64,000 nucleotides of DNA from NCBI GenBank assembly GCA_034336665.1, contig JAPFBE010000033.1, positions 558,001 through 622,000 of the forward strand, given 5' to 3'. This document shows, piece after piece, positions 8,464-18,330 of this stretch. The stretch comes from Luscinia megarhynchos. Its lineage: Eukaryota; Chordata; Aves; Passeriformes; Turdidae. The position numbers and the translations under genes were made by a program. Each line of letters starts with the position of its first letter. Position 1 is the stretch's first letter. The notes under the pieces are model-generated. The model was not told where the DNA came from. It saw only the letters and a list, made by a program, of their open reading frames with translations, and did not search any database.

Positions 8464-10596
8464 TCAAGTTGTGGTTTCTATGTAGAACGGTGAGTCTTCT
8501 TTTCGAGTTGGCAGGATTACTTCTTTCCGGGTCAGTGCTCTCATGACACGTCGAGTATTAGTTCCTTCTCTGGCAATCATTCCTAAAAGACATCTATACA
8601 TAATCATGCATACTACAATAATTAATACAATCATTATTACATATTGTACAATTGATGATATCCAACCAGAGACTTGGATTCCTAGGGAGCTAAACAGTGC
8701 TCCTACCCAATTATGTTCAGCTTCTTCCTGGACTTCATGCACTTTTGTTTCAATTTGTTCCAATTGACTTATGTCCTTTTCTACTTCTTCTGTGACATTT
8801 GGGATATGTATGCAGCAATGATCAACCTTTCCTTGGAGGTATCCACAGACTCCATGTTCTTTTAATAAAAGCAAATCTAATGCCATTCTATTTTGGATTG
8901 TCATTCTTGTTGTTGCCTGCAATTGTAAATTTAGATCCTTAAATCCTTTCTTTGTAACTGTAGCTAGCCTCTCAGTTTGTCCTAGTAATTTGTACAGCAT
9001 CTCCCGGTTTCTATATGTAGAAATTGGTGCAAACAAGGATTCCAATACCCACCCAAATTTAACTCCTGATGAGGGTTCATGCCATTCATCTTCATTTCCC
9101 TGTCCTAGTTCTTCTGCTACTTTATTTGTTTCTCTCTTTGCTCGTGACTGCATCTCTTTCTTCGTTAATTTAGACTGTTTCCAAAAAGGACATAATGTGG
9201 GAACCCCTAAGGTAATTTGTGTTACAGGCCCGTCTAATGGCAAATGTGTTGTCCATTGTCCATGTCCCATAATCCATACTAAATTTCCTGGACTCCTGAT
9301 AGTTGTATCCTTACAGCTCAAAGTTTTACCCTTCTGGTCCCAAGGGAAAGCACTTCCTGGAATTGTATGGTTAAGTTTTCTACACTCACAACCCCATTTT
9401 ATAAGCATTCTGACCGGTGCCAAACTAATTTGATTCTCTGGAGTGTCACAGGTGAGAATTTGGGTGCAGTTCCAATTTTCTTTTGTGGCGCTCAAAGTTT
9501 TTGTAGATGTGCTGGTTTGAGATACTTCTGTGTGAGTGGCATTTCTGCTTCCCGTCCATTGGACACACCAATTAACTTGTCCAATGTAACTATAATATTC
9601 TAATATGCTGGGGCCCCATACCGTTTTCCAACTGTCCCATGAGGATTCCTGCCGGGATGAGTTCTGGCATATCATTTCATAATAGCTTTCATTTTTAGGA
9701 ATTCTTTTCCTTTGCCAATGTGGTATAAAACATTCCCACTTAGCAGCATCTTCAGGTTTTACTTTTCCCCCTGCCATTAATTGAATTCCCCAATCCTTAA
9801 TTTGTCCTATCCTCCCATGGCTAATTAGACAGTCCTTATAGGTTAATAATTTTAATGTTTCTCCAACCTTTTCCCATTTTACTTCAATTTCGATTTTATT
9901 TCGTAATTTTAATTCACAACTTTCATTCTTACCTCTTTTTATTAGGGGTAAATTTCCTACTGGAATCACTCCCCAAGGGATTGGTTCCCCTGCAGCTTGT
10001 GGCAGAGGTAAACATGCCGTTATTTTTGATACGTTTTGTATTTGTCCAAAATCTCGAATTAACCCTACTACTAAATTTTGTTGTTCCTGGTTTCTCTGTA
10101 GTGCCAGGCTTGTATCTCTCAATTCATTCCACATATTTACTCGTGCACTGACTGGTATTACCTGCACCGAAAATTCCCCTTCGGTTTTATTTTCCTTTAA
10201 AATACCTACATTTATGTCCCCATAATCAAAGCTTTCTCTGATCCACACAATGCATGAGAATTGTCCTACCTGATCAGCTTGCATATGAGATATTGTCAAT
10301 GTGGTGTTACCTCTTTGCTGTTCCATATCCCAAAATGTCACGATTCCTTCTGTAAATACTTCGTCTGTGGTGATTTGTCTCCAGGCTACCTTTACTTCTT
10401 TTAATCCAGCTCTCTGGTTGTCAGAAAACAAACAGGTTAAATTTATTCCCGCACCTTCTGGCACCATTACATCTGGCTCCGGAACTGTAATTTTAACAAA
10501 TGCTTCTCCCACCTGCATTATACAGACTAATGTTAAAAGAACTAAGTCCTTGCCCTGAACACCAGCTTTGTTGCAGACAGAGGCTGTACTTCCCAT
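8464..10596 (-). CDS. env: Provirus N env, intact, with N-terminal Ig-like domain
   Basis: An open frame of about 710 codons from the ATG at 10596; the frame extends further upstream over the end of integrase, as usual for gammaretroviruses. After a hydrophobic signal (residues 18-30) comes a V-set immunoglobulin-like domain: Cys 55 in INLTCLF, Trp 72 in VAWRQ, and Cys 115 in the ADQVGQFSC motif. A long, Cys-rich, glycosylated surface subunit follows. The subunit boundary is the basic site SRAKR. The transmembrane subunit has an immunosuppressive-like ALDLLLL segment, a cysteine motif spaced C-X9-CC instead of the usual C-X6-CC, a coiled-coil region, a membrane anchor and a short tail. No stop or frameshift is seen. 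I know the gammaretrovirus fold, but I do not recognise this Ig-bearing env as a named gene. Confidence 0.85.
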   Translation of the reverse strand: MGSTASVCNKAGVQGKDLVLLTLVCIMQVGEAFVKITVPEPDVMVPEGAGINLTCLFSDNQRAGLKEVKVAWRQITTDEVFTEGIVTFWDMEQQRGNTTLTISHMQADQVGQFSCIVWIRESFDYGDINVGILKENKTEGEFSVQVIPVSARVNMWNELRDTSLALQRNQEQQNLVVGLIRDFGQIQNVSKITACLPLPQAAGEPIPWGVIPVGNLPLIKRGKNESCELKLRNKIEIEVKWEKVGETLKLLTYKDCLISHGRIGQIKDWGIQLMAGGKVKPEDAAKWECFIPHWQRKRIPKNESYYEMICQNSSRQESSWDSWKTVWGPSILEYYSYIGQVNWCVQWTGSRNATHTEVSQTSTSTKTLSATKENWNCTQILTCDTPENQISLAPVRMLIKWGCECRKLNHTIPGSAFPWDQKGKTLSCKDTTIRSPGNLVWIMGHGQWTTHLPLDGPVTQITLGVPTLCPFWKQSKLTKKEMQSRAKRETNKVAEELGQGNEDEWHEPSSGVKFGWVLESLFAPISTYRNREMLYKLLGQTERLATVTKKGFKDLNLQLQATTRMTIQNRMALDLLLLKEHGVCGYLQGKVDHCCIHIPNVTEEVEKDISQLEQIETKVHEVQEEAEHNWVGALFSSLGIQVSGWISSIVQYVIMIVLIIVVCMIMYRCLLGMIAREGTNTRRVMRALTRKEVILPTRKEDSPFYIETTT

Positions 10597-11454
10597 CTTG
10601 ACGGGACCTTCTTGATTCGAGTGTAGTGAATCCAGTTGTCGATCCCTTGGACTTTCACTGCCGTGTAGGTAGTCATGATCACTTGGTGAGGACCGCCCCA
10701 TACTTCTTTCAAGGGTTCTGTATTCCAGTTCTTTACATATACTTGATCTCCTGGCTGGATGTCGTGGACAGGATTTTCCAAGGGCAGAGGCCGGTTCCAC
10801 TGCAATGCTCCCCGCAGCGCTGTAAGGACTTTATTTAAAGACAAAATGTAACTCAACAATACTTGATCTCCTACTAAGTGAGGGTCCCCTTTGTAAGTTG
10901 CAGCATGATATGGCTTGCCATACAAAATTTCGTATGGACTTACTCCTATCTTTTCTCTGGGTTTAATCCTGATTCTTAGCAAGGCTAGAGGTAGTGCCTG
11001 GGGCCACTGTATCTTTGCTTCCTGACAAATTTTCTTAATCTGCCCTTTTAATGTCTGATTCATCCGTTCTACCTGGCCACTAGATTGTGGTCTCCAGGGC
11101 GTATGGAGATCCCAGGCTATCCCTAATACTCTGGCTACCTCTTGGACTACTCCAGCTACAAAGTGAGGTCCCCTATCTGAGGACATTCCTAATGGGATCC
11201 CAAATCTAGGAATGATTTCTCGTAGTAAGGTTTTAATTACTTCCTTTGCCTGGTTAGTCCTGCACGGGAAAGCTTCCGGCCACCCTGAAAAAGTACACAC
11301 ATACACCAGTAAATAACGGTACCCTTGTGCTTTTGGTAGCTCTGAGAAATCTATTTGCCAATAGTCTCCTGGTTGGCGGCCCTACTTGTAACTTTCCTAG
11401 TTGGATTTGCCTTCGTGTCACTGGGTTATTTTTAATACAGACAGGACACGTATG
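10542..11454 (-). pseudogene. pol: Provirus N integrase, separated from pol by stop and frameshift
   Basis: Integrase inserts viral DNA into the host. The main pol frame stops at TAG (11452-11454) inside the HHCC zinc region. A CPVCIKNN segment follows in the same frame, and the frame then shifts near 11375-11385. The core continues in another frame to 10542: SGWPEAFPCRT, the catalytic Asp in SSDRGPHF and the Glu in GQVERMNQTLK. The C-terminal domain has GDQVYVKNW and a VWGGPHQVIM-like motif. The end overlaps env by about 55 bases. Class: gammaretrovirus-like. Confidence 0.8.
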
Positions 11455-14070
11455 CTAATCCGCTTTTGCCATTGTTAACATCTGGTTGGAAATCACCTCA
11501 TGTTTTAAAAATTGTACCAATGCGTCTGCTCCCCAATGGCACTTGTTATGTTCGATTTCTAAAATTGTTTTCATTACTTTTGTTGGCAGTAGAACCTGAC
11601 CTACAGCTGTGACATACCATCCTTTTTCATTCTTCTGGGCCTGGAGAAATTGAGCAAGCTTCTCATCTTCATGTGTATACCATGGTTTCTGCTCAAGAAA
11701 AGAAGTTGCAGGGTTAATTCGCACTGGCAATAAAGCTAATTGTGTCCATACCTCTCGGGCAACCTGTTTGGCAACTCTGTCAGCCAACTGGTTTCCTTGG
11801 AACGCTTTTCCCTCTTCCTTTTGATGTCCTTTTACATGCATCACTGCCACTGCCTGAGGTTTATGCACTGCTTCCAATAGTGCTAATATTTGTTCTTTGT
11901 GCTTAATTTCTGATCCTTGAGAATTCAACAGTCCTCTTTCTTTCCATAGTGCTCCATGTACATGTATTACTCCAAAGGCGTATTTTGAATCAGTCCAAAT
12001 GTTTACTCTTTTCCCTTGACTCAATTCTAAGGCTCTCACCAGAGCATGTATCTCGGCTTTCTGGGCTGAAGTTCCCGGGGTTAAAGCTTGAGCTTCTATT
12101 ATTTGTGTCAAAGTCACTACTGCATATCCCGCATACCTGGTTCCGTTTTCCACAAAGCTGGATCCATCTGTAAACAGTTCCCATTCCGGATTCTCCAAAG
12201 GCTCGTCTTTCAGGTCCTTCCGGCTGGCATACACCTGTTCAATGATTTCTACGCAGTCATGTGTCAATTCGCCTCCTTCTTCCTGGCTGCTGCTCCTAAG
12301 AAATTCTGCTGGGTTGAGATGATTAGTTATTTTTAATTCAATGTCATCTTGTTCTCGGAGAAGTGCCTGGTATTGTAACATGCGGCTTGATGAGAGCCAA
12401 TGCCCCCCCTTTTGTTCCAAAACCGCAATGACCATGTGGGGAACAAATACTTCCATCCTTTTCCCCAGAGTCAATTTTCTGGCTTCCCGAATTAGAAGCA
12501 CTGTTGCTGCCACAGCTCTAAGACAACCTGGCCATCCGGCACTTACAGTGTCTAGCTGCTTTGAGAAGTACCCCACCGGGCGCTTCCATGAGCCCAGTTT
12601 TTGGGTGAGCACCCCTATTGCCAGTCTCTGTCTCTCATTTACGTATAGTTGAAAAGGTTTTGTAAGATCTGGCAATCCTAGTGCTGGGGCTTCCTTTAAG
12701 GCTTGTTTCAGACTCTGGAATGCTTTTTCTTGAGTTTGTCCCCACTGAAACACAGGGCTTTTGGCTGCCTCATATAGGGGTTTTGCTTTTAGTCCAAATT
12801 CTGGGATCCACAGGCGGCACCACCCTACCATGCCCAAAAAGGATCTTAACTCTTGTGGATTTCGTGGTGTGGGTATGGTGCAAATTGCTTGTATTCGATT
12901 AACTCCCAACTTTCGCACCCCTTGTGAAATTTCGCAGCCTAGGTAAATTACTTGGGTTCTTACCAGCTGAGCTTTTTCTTTCGATACTCGGTATCCAGCT
13001 TGTCCCAGCATATTAAGTAATCCAATAGTGAGTCTGAGGCAAACATCCTTTTCTGTGGAGGCTATAAAGATGTCATCAACATATTGTAGGAGAACATATA
13101 AGAAAGGTGATTCTTTTACCTGAGTCGTCTTCCATTCTTCTAACTCTCGAGCCAATTGATTTCCAAAAATAGTTGGTGAGTTTTTGAATCCTTGTGGTAG
13201 ACGCGTCCAGGTGAGCTGCTTCTTGCGTCCCGTGTCTGGGTTCTCCCACTCAAAGGCAAAGTATTTCCTACTTTCAAGTGCCAAGGGGATACAGAAAAAT
13301 GCATCTTTCAAATCAATCACTGTGAACCACTTAAACCTTTCCGACACAGCTGTCAACAATGTATACGGATTAGCTACTACTGGGTGTATATCTTTAGTGA
13401 TGTTATTAATTGCTCTTAAATCTTGAACTAATCTATACTTACCATTTGGCTTTCTGACTGGGAATATCGGAGTATTGAATTCTGACTCACATTCCTGTAA
13501 AATTCCCAAGCTAAGAAATTGTTCAATCATGGGTGCTATTCCTATTCGTGCTTCCAATTTCAAAGGATATTGTCTTACCCTTACTGGGGAGGCTCCTTCC
13601 TTTAGTTCTATTACAACCGGTTGTGCTGCTTTTGATTTTCCAGGTACTCCTGTTTCCCATACCCATGGTACTACAGCTTGTTCTATTTCTTGTGGTATTT
13701 CTGCTGCTTCAACTTCTTTTACTACAAACAACTTAGCAATATTCTCCTCAGGAAATTCCAATCTTACTCTACCTTTTTCAAATATTATCTTTGCCTCTAA
13801 CATTGACAATAGATCCCTCCCAAATAGCGATTCTGGGCTATTTGGCATATATAAAAATTGATGATCAAATTCTTTCCCCCCAAATTTTATATCTAATGGC
13901 CGCAAAAATGTTCGTTCCTCAACTTGTCCCGTAACCCCCACTACTTGGATAGTAGAATCACTCAAAGGTCCTAGCTTAGTATTAACAGCTGAATATGATG
14001 CCCCCGTATCTACTCTAAATTCTAATGGTTCCCCATCTACTTCCATTATTACCTTTAAATCCTGGTCTAG
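11455..14070 (-). CDS. pol: Provirus N pol: protease, RT, RNase H and start of integrase
   Basis: The frame follows gag in the same phase after UGA, so it is expressed by readthrough if at all. Protease has the active site VDTGASYSA near the N-terminus. RT has the entry motif FNTPIFPVRKPNGKYRLVQDLR and the catalytic QYVDD at about 13070-13085. A connection domain leads to RNase H with ELFTDGSS near 12165-12180 and an IWTDSKYAFGV motif near 11990. The HHCC zinc region of integrase begins near 11560 before the stop at 11452-11454. About 870 codons are open. The domain order and the fused protease-RT are gammaretroviral. Confidence 0.88.
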   Translation of the reverse strand, partial: LDQDLKVIMEVDGEPLEFRVDTGASYSAVNTKLGPLSDSTIQVVGVTGQVEERTFLRPLDIKFGGKEFDHQFLYMPNSPESLFGRDLLSMLEAKIIFEKGRVRLEFPEENIAKLFVVKEVEAAEIPQEIEQAVVPWVWETGVPGKSKAAQPVVIELKEGASPVRVRQYPLKLEARIGIAPMIEQFLSLGILQECESEFNTPIFPVRKPNGKYRLVQDLRAINNITKDIHPVVANPYTLLTAVSERFKWFTVIDLKDAFFCIPLALESRKYFAFEWENPDTGRKKQLTWTRLPQGFKNSPTIFGNQLARELEEWKTTQVKESPFLYVLLQYVDDIFIASTEKDVCLRLTIGLLNMLGQAGYRVSKEKAQLVRTQVIYLGCEISQGVRKLGVNRIQAICTIPTPRNPQELRSFLGMVGWCRLWIPEFGLKAKPLYEAAKSPVFQWGQTQEKAFQSLKQALKEAPALGLPDLTKPFQLYVNERQRLAIGVLTQKLGSWKRPVGYFSKQLDTVSAGWPGCLRAVAATVLLIREARKLTLGKRMEVFVPHMVIAVLEQKGGHWLSSSRMLQYQALLREQDDIELKITNHLNPAEFLRSSSQEEGGELTHDCVEIIEQVYASRKDLKDEPLENPEWELFTDGSSFVENGTRYAGYAVVTLTQIIEAQALTPGTSAQKAEIHALVRALELSQGKRVNIWTDSKYAFGVIHVHGALWKERGLLNSQGSEIKHKEQILALLEAVHKPQAVAVMHVKGHQKEEGKAFQGNQLADRVAKQVAREVWTQLALLPVRINPATSFLEQKPWYTHEDEKLAQFLQAQKNEKGWYVTAVGQVLLPTKVMKTILEIEHNKCHWGADALVQFLKHEVISNQMLTMAKAD

Positions 14071-14073
14071 TCA
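14064..14073 (-). promoter_or_regulatory. Gag stop in UGA-CUAG readthrough context
   Basis: On the minus strand gag ends AGC-TGA and pol continues without frame change as CTA-GAC-CAG. UGA followed by CUAG is an established efficient stop-codon readthrough context in animal genes. Gammaretroviruses use readthrough to make Gag-Pol, commonly at UAG. The function here is inferred from frame continuity and motif. Confidence 0.7.
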
Positions 14074-15760
14074 GCTCTGATTTTGGTAATTCCCCATCAT
14101 GAGGGCTTGGGCGACACCTTGGGGATTTCCCGGGAAAGCACCTGTATTATTCATCAATCCCTGATTTCCATTCCCGCTGGCTATAATTCCTCCCCCAAAA
14201 CCCATGCCTTGGTTGAGAGGACACTCATTTTTCCAATGTCCTCTATTTTTACATAGAGCACATTGATCTATCCCTAGTTGTATTTTCCCTCTTCCCATAT
14301 TAAATTGACCCATAAGTCCTCCCGCACCCATTGGCATTCCCCCTTTTGCTATTCCCCTTCCCCCTCCTCGTCCACGTCCACGACTCCCCCCTCTCATATT
14401 ATTTCCAGCCGCTTGCTGTAACACTGCCAACATAGTAGCCTGCTGTTTCCTGGCCGTTTCTTTTTCCCTATTATTATATACCTTCCACGCAACTTCCAAC
14501 AGTTTATCTAAATTCCGAGTATCCTCTCCCTCCAGTTTTTGTAATTTCTTTCTAATATCTTCCTGAGACTGCCCCATAAAAATTAATGCTAGCTGTAATT
14601 TTCCCGATTCCCCTTCAACTTCTAAATTAGTGTATCTACGAGCTGTCTCCTTAAGCCGCTCTAAAAAGGTGGACGGAGACTCGTTCTTTTCCTGCCTGAC
14701 CGAATACAACTTAGACCAATTCAAAGTTTTTGGTATTCCATTCCGTATTCCTTCTGTTAACAAATCCTGATAAGCTTTAAGTCTCCGAGAACCGCCCGTC
14801 GAGTTGGGATCCCACTCCGGATCTTCCCTAGGTACCAAATCATTTACTGTACCATCCACAAGCCGCAACCTAATCATTTCTCGTGCTTTCTCTGTCATAG
14901 CTTTAAACACCATTTCCTTTTCAGTAGAATCCATTATTGTGTCTAACAAAACTTGTAAATCATTCCAATCTGGGTTCTGAGTCTTAATTACCATTTTTAC
15001 CACCCGCGCAGTTCGTTCAGGATCCTCCCGACACGCTCGCTGATTGTTTCCAAATTAGTAAATCATTCGGAGAGAAGGGAACTTTCACTATGACCCGCTC
15101 CCCCTGCGGCCCGACAGCTTCACACGGAGCGAACCATTAAATGAGCACCTTCTTCCTTTTTTCTTCCTTTCCACCTCCCACCGCCCCTCTCCCGGAAGTT
15201 CTTTCACATAAGGGGGGTCCGTGGTATATCAGTGGTTTCTATTTTTGCTTCCCGATCCCCCCTTTCTACCTCTGGCATACTTCCTCCACGCTTCCTCCAC
15301 CGGAGGGGGCACTAGGGGCTATCAGCAAAGAAACATCCTCCTCAGGTTCAAAACCTAACCGAAAGCATTCCTTCTCTTTCTGCCAACCCTTACATCCATC
15401 ACAATTCTGCTTTAATGTTTTCAAAACCATGATCCCACACTCCTTTGCCACTCCGGTTTATCTTTCAAATAATAAAAGAGGTCTAGATACGGTATTTCAT
15501 CCCATTTTTCATTACTTTGCAGAAAATGCATCAGAGGTGTAATAATGTCAGGATTCAGTGTACCGCTCCTAGGCTATTGCATACCATCGGGTTCATATAA
15601 AGGCCATACATAATTACAGAAATCAATCAATTTCCTTTTACTTAGTTCTTGACCAAAATTCCCCTCATTCCAATGTTGTAATAAACAGCCCAAAGGCTTA
15701 ATCGTCCGGGATTTCTATCCCAGAACTTGCCATAGTTCTAAACGTTTTTAAAGACATCAT
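14071..15760 (-). pseudogene. gag: Provirus N gag, frameshifted
   Basis: Matrix-like sequence is readable on the minus strand between about 15700 and 15450: PLGCLLQHWNEGNF, KLIDFCNYVWPLYEPDG and EIPYLDLFYYLKDKPEW. A Pro-rich region follows. Capsid starts near 15085 with KVPFSPNDLLIWKQ and then shifts frame around 15030. From 15003 the frame is open through the capsid (PDWNDLQVLLD, WSKLYSVRQ, the ESPSTFLERLKETARRY homology region), a charged helix, an Arg/Gly-rich stretch and one zinc knuckle (C-ALC-KNRG-HWKNEC, about 14220-14265) to the stop at 14071. Other stops break the matrix region. Provirus D carries the closest relative in the window. Confidence 0.82.
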
Positions 15761-16175
15761 TTCACTTTTTTTTTATAATATACACCACACAACACTCACA
15801 CCCTTTCCACAAACCTTACCACACCGCACACCACACACAACACTCACACCCTTTTCCACCAATCCACCAATCTTGCCTTTCTCGGCCGCCGCGAGTGGTA
15901 AGTGCTGAACCCGCGCAGTCACTGCCGCTGCCTGGACGGTCACAGCCTAGGCTTTTCCACAACCTTAAAGACGTCTGTGACCCCCGTGCGGAATCGCCGT
16001 TCCGACTTAATCGGCAGGCCCCCCTTCCCCTCAATAAAAGAATAAAGCACCTTCGGGCTTACCTCCAGGTCGTCCGTCAGGCGCGGGGTCGGGCACGGGT
16101 TGATGTTCTCCCCAGAAATCACCTGGTGCCGGCGTGGAGTGGATCAGCCCACGAACCGCCCCAGCCACCTCCGGA

Positions 16176-16193
16176 GTCCCATCTGGGTCGCCA
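16176..16193 (-). other. Provirus N primer binding site, tRNA-Arg-like
   Basis: Seven bases after the 5' LTR, the minus strand reads TGGCGACCCAGATGGGAC. It resembles the 3' end complement of a tRNA-Arg, with about two mismatches to the isoacceptor I compared by eye. The position is canonical; the tRNA identity is tentative. Confidence 0.65.
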
Positions 16194-16200
16194 GAAAAAC

Positions 16201-16750
16201 TGTTGCCCGATGCCCCAAACAGAACACAAACTAACAGAGTCAGTTTATGCGGTGCTTTATTCAGGGCCCGGGGAACCCAAGTGGACTAGCTGCCCAAAGT
16301 CAGGATCCCACAGCTCCCTTTTTCCATCAGGTTTTTATACCTTTTTACAAAGTGGTCTACGTGCAGAAATACACATTCTTCAAACAATACAGATACATAA
16401 ATCTTGCAGGTATCATTCCTAAAAGTTATAAATTCTGCATGCTTGTCTACTTAGAACTATAGGCTACCCCCCTTAATCCCCCTTGTATGTTTGCCCACCA
16501 CCAGAACCCTTTATTTATTATTATTATACTTTAGCCTTATCTTGAAAGTTTCTAGATGTCCTATATGCTCTACTAAGTCCTTTGATTATTGTTTTCACAG
16601 TTCTAAATGTTCTATATGCTCTACTAATTCTTTTCACTATTGTTTCACAAGGTAGGTTCTCAGGGCCTGTCCGAAAACTGCAGTTTTCTAAGCCTTAGCA
16701 TGACTACTACTATATCTACATTAGTCCTTTTTCTCATTATTTCGGTATCA
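16201..16750 (-). repeat. Provirus N 5' LTR with promoter
   Basis: 550 bp, TG...CA ends on both strands. On the minus strand U3 holds two imperfect copies of a unit of about 50 bp (plus coordinates about 16551-16598 and 16601-16648), a duplication of enhancer type. A TATA-like GTATAAAAAC follows, with AATAAAG near 16253-16259 for polyadenylation. GTTT at 16751-16754 is the target duplication. Confidence 0.95.
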
Positions 16751-16754
16751 GTTT

Positions 16755-16975
16755 GGTTCTCAGATTACTCTAAGTCCTGCATGGCTCAGGCATATTTTGG
16801 GTGGATATTAACAGAACAGCAATTAACTTTCAAGCCCGGAATCGGCACACTGCATGATTCACGACAGTTACTGGGAGCAATTAGCTGGATCATAAATCAG
16901 GCATTCCTTTGCTCATTTGAAGGGAAAACCCTGAGCCTTATTTGCAGAAGCTATTTGAGAATTAGATATAATTAG
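16755..16975 (+). pseudogene. gag: ERVK-type gag fragment, second half
   Basis: Continues the capsid that breaks off at 7864. The first residues (WFSDYSKSCMAQA) fit directly after TQYMV of the left half, as expected for an alpha/betaretroviral capsid. Similarity to capsid weakens after about 16850, and the frame ends in a stop near 16973-16975. No zinc knuckle or pol follows, so the gag is 3' truncated. Confidence 0.55.
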
Positions 16976-17819
16976 CACACGAAACTCCACTGTAAAAACA
17001 GACAGAATTGTGCTAGCTTTGCCTGTTCACTTACCTTTTTATCCCAGTTTTAATAAGGTAATTTTATTGTGAATCGTTTGCCATTACAAAACATGTGACA
17101 GCATTTTGGATAGGTACAGCTATTTAGTGATTCAAGTGTAGTTATTCTTCCTTGCTACATATAAATTGAAATTGGACTGGATATCAAAACAGTGTAAGTA
17201 CATTGATGGACCACAAGTGCAGTAAACAGTAGCTCACTCCATAAGAATAATCTGAAACCATGACTTTGTAGCTGTTTATATACAAGTGTCAGTCTTACAA
17301 ACCCACTGGCCTAACCAAGCTACTTGTGCAAAACTCATGGCAGTGTTATATAACTAGGTTCTTGCTGTTTTAGCCTTAAATATTTATATCTCATTACCTT
17401 TAGTAGTCCAAGCTCAGATCTATTGTACCGGCAATCTCAAAAAGCTGTCTTACCATCTGTGAACTGAGCAGGTTTGAAGTGCAATTTGCCAAGATATACA
17501 TTGTTGTCATTTTACTGAGTAAAGCTGCACTTTGAAATACCCTGACAAAGTTATGTTTACACCAGAAAAGCCCTGACTATGAATGTGTATTTTTAATAAT
17601 GTTTGCACTTACCATGAGCTATTCTCAAAACTAAATGATATAAAATCACAATGTATTTGCCACACCTTTATAATCTCTCCAGTAAATCCATGTTGCTGCT
17701 ATTTCATTCACAAATCAGTTGTTTGCCTGCATATTGTTCACTCATGTTTAACTGTTGTATGACAAGTTTTCGGTAGCTTTCTTGTAACAATGGAGTCAAA
17801 ATGAGTTAAATTCCGTTTA
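16976..17819. other. No gene seen
   Basis: AT-rich sequence without a long frame or recognisable repeat family. It may be old host DNA or an eroded element. Confidence 0.5.
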
Positions 17820-18330
17820 TCTGGAACGTTTAAAGGAACACTCTCAACTCTACTTTTGTTAAATTTAAGTGATGCTAATTTTCAGTTCTGTTATATTTCA
17901 ATTCTCTACAGTTTAAGTGATGTTAATGTTCAGTTCTGTTAAGTGTTGTTAAGCTTAAGTGTTGTTAATTTAAGTGATATTAGGTTTATATTCTGTCAAT
18001 TTGAAGTTCTGTTACATTTAAGTTTTGCTGAGTTTAGGTTCTGTTAAATTTAAGTTCAGTTAAGGTTAAGTTCTATTGAGTTAATTTCTGTTAAGACTAA
18101 TTTTTGTCAAGACTAATTTCTGTCAAGATTAAGTGTTGTTAAGTTTAAGCAAGGTTAAGTTTAAGTGTTGCTCAGTCTAAGTTCTGTTATTTCAAGTTCT
18201 CAAGTTCTTTAGGATAAATTTCTGTTCAGTTTCAGTAACGTTAAGTTCTGTTAGGTGTACTTTCTGCTACATTTAAGTAACCTTAAGTTTCAGTGAAGTT
18301 TAAGTTCTCTTGAAATGTGCTCTTTTAAAT
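17820..18330 (+). repeat. Degenerate TTAAGTTCTGTTAAG-type repeat
   Basis: About 500 bases built from variable copies of a short unit around TTAAGTTCTGTTAAG and GTGTTGTTAAG, spaced roughly 10-20 bases apart with no fixed period. It looks like an old minisatellite. No coding potential and no matching copy elsewhere in the window. Confidence 0.6.

Larger units (their letters stand above)
7865..16750 (-). mobile_element. Provirus N: complete gammaretrovirus-like ERV, minus strand
   Basis: Two LTRs of 550 and 548 bp bound the element, with a perfect 4-bp target duplication GTTT (7861-7864 and 16751-16754), the length usual for gammaretroviruses. From 5' to 3' on the minus strand it carries LTR, primer site, gag, pol, env, polypurine tract and LTR. 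By eye the LTRs differ at roughly ten positions, so the insertion is fairly recent. It interrupts an ERVK gag. Gag is frameshifted and pol has one stop and one frameshift in integrase, while env is open. Confidence 0.92.
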
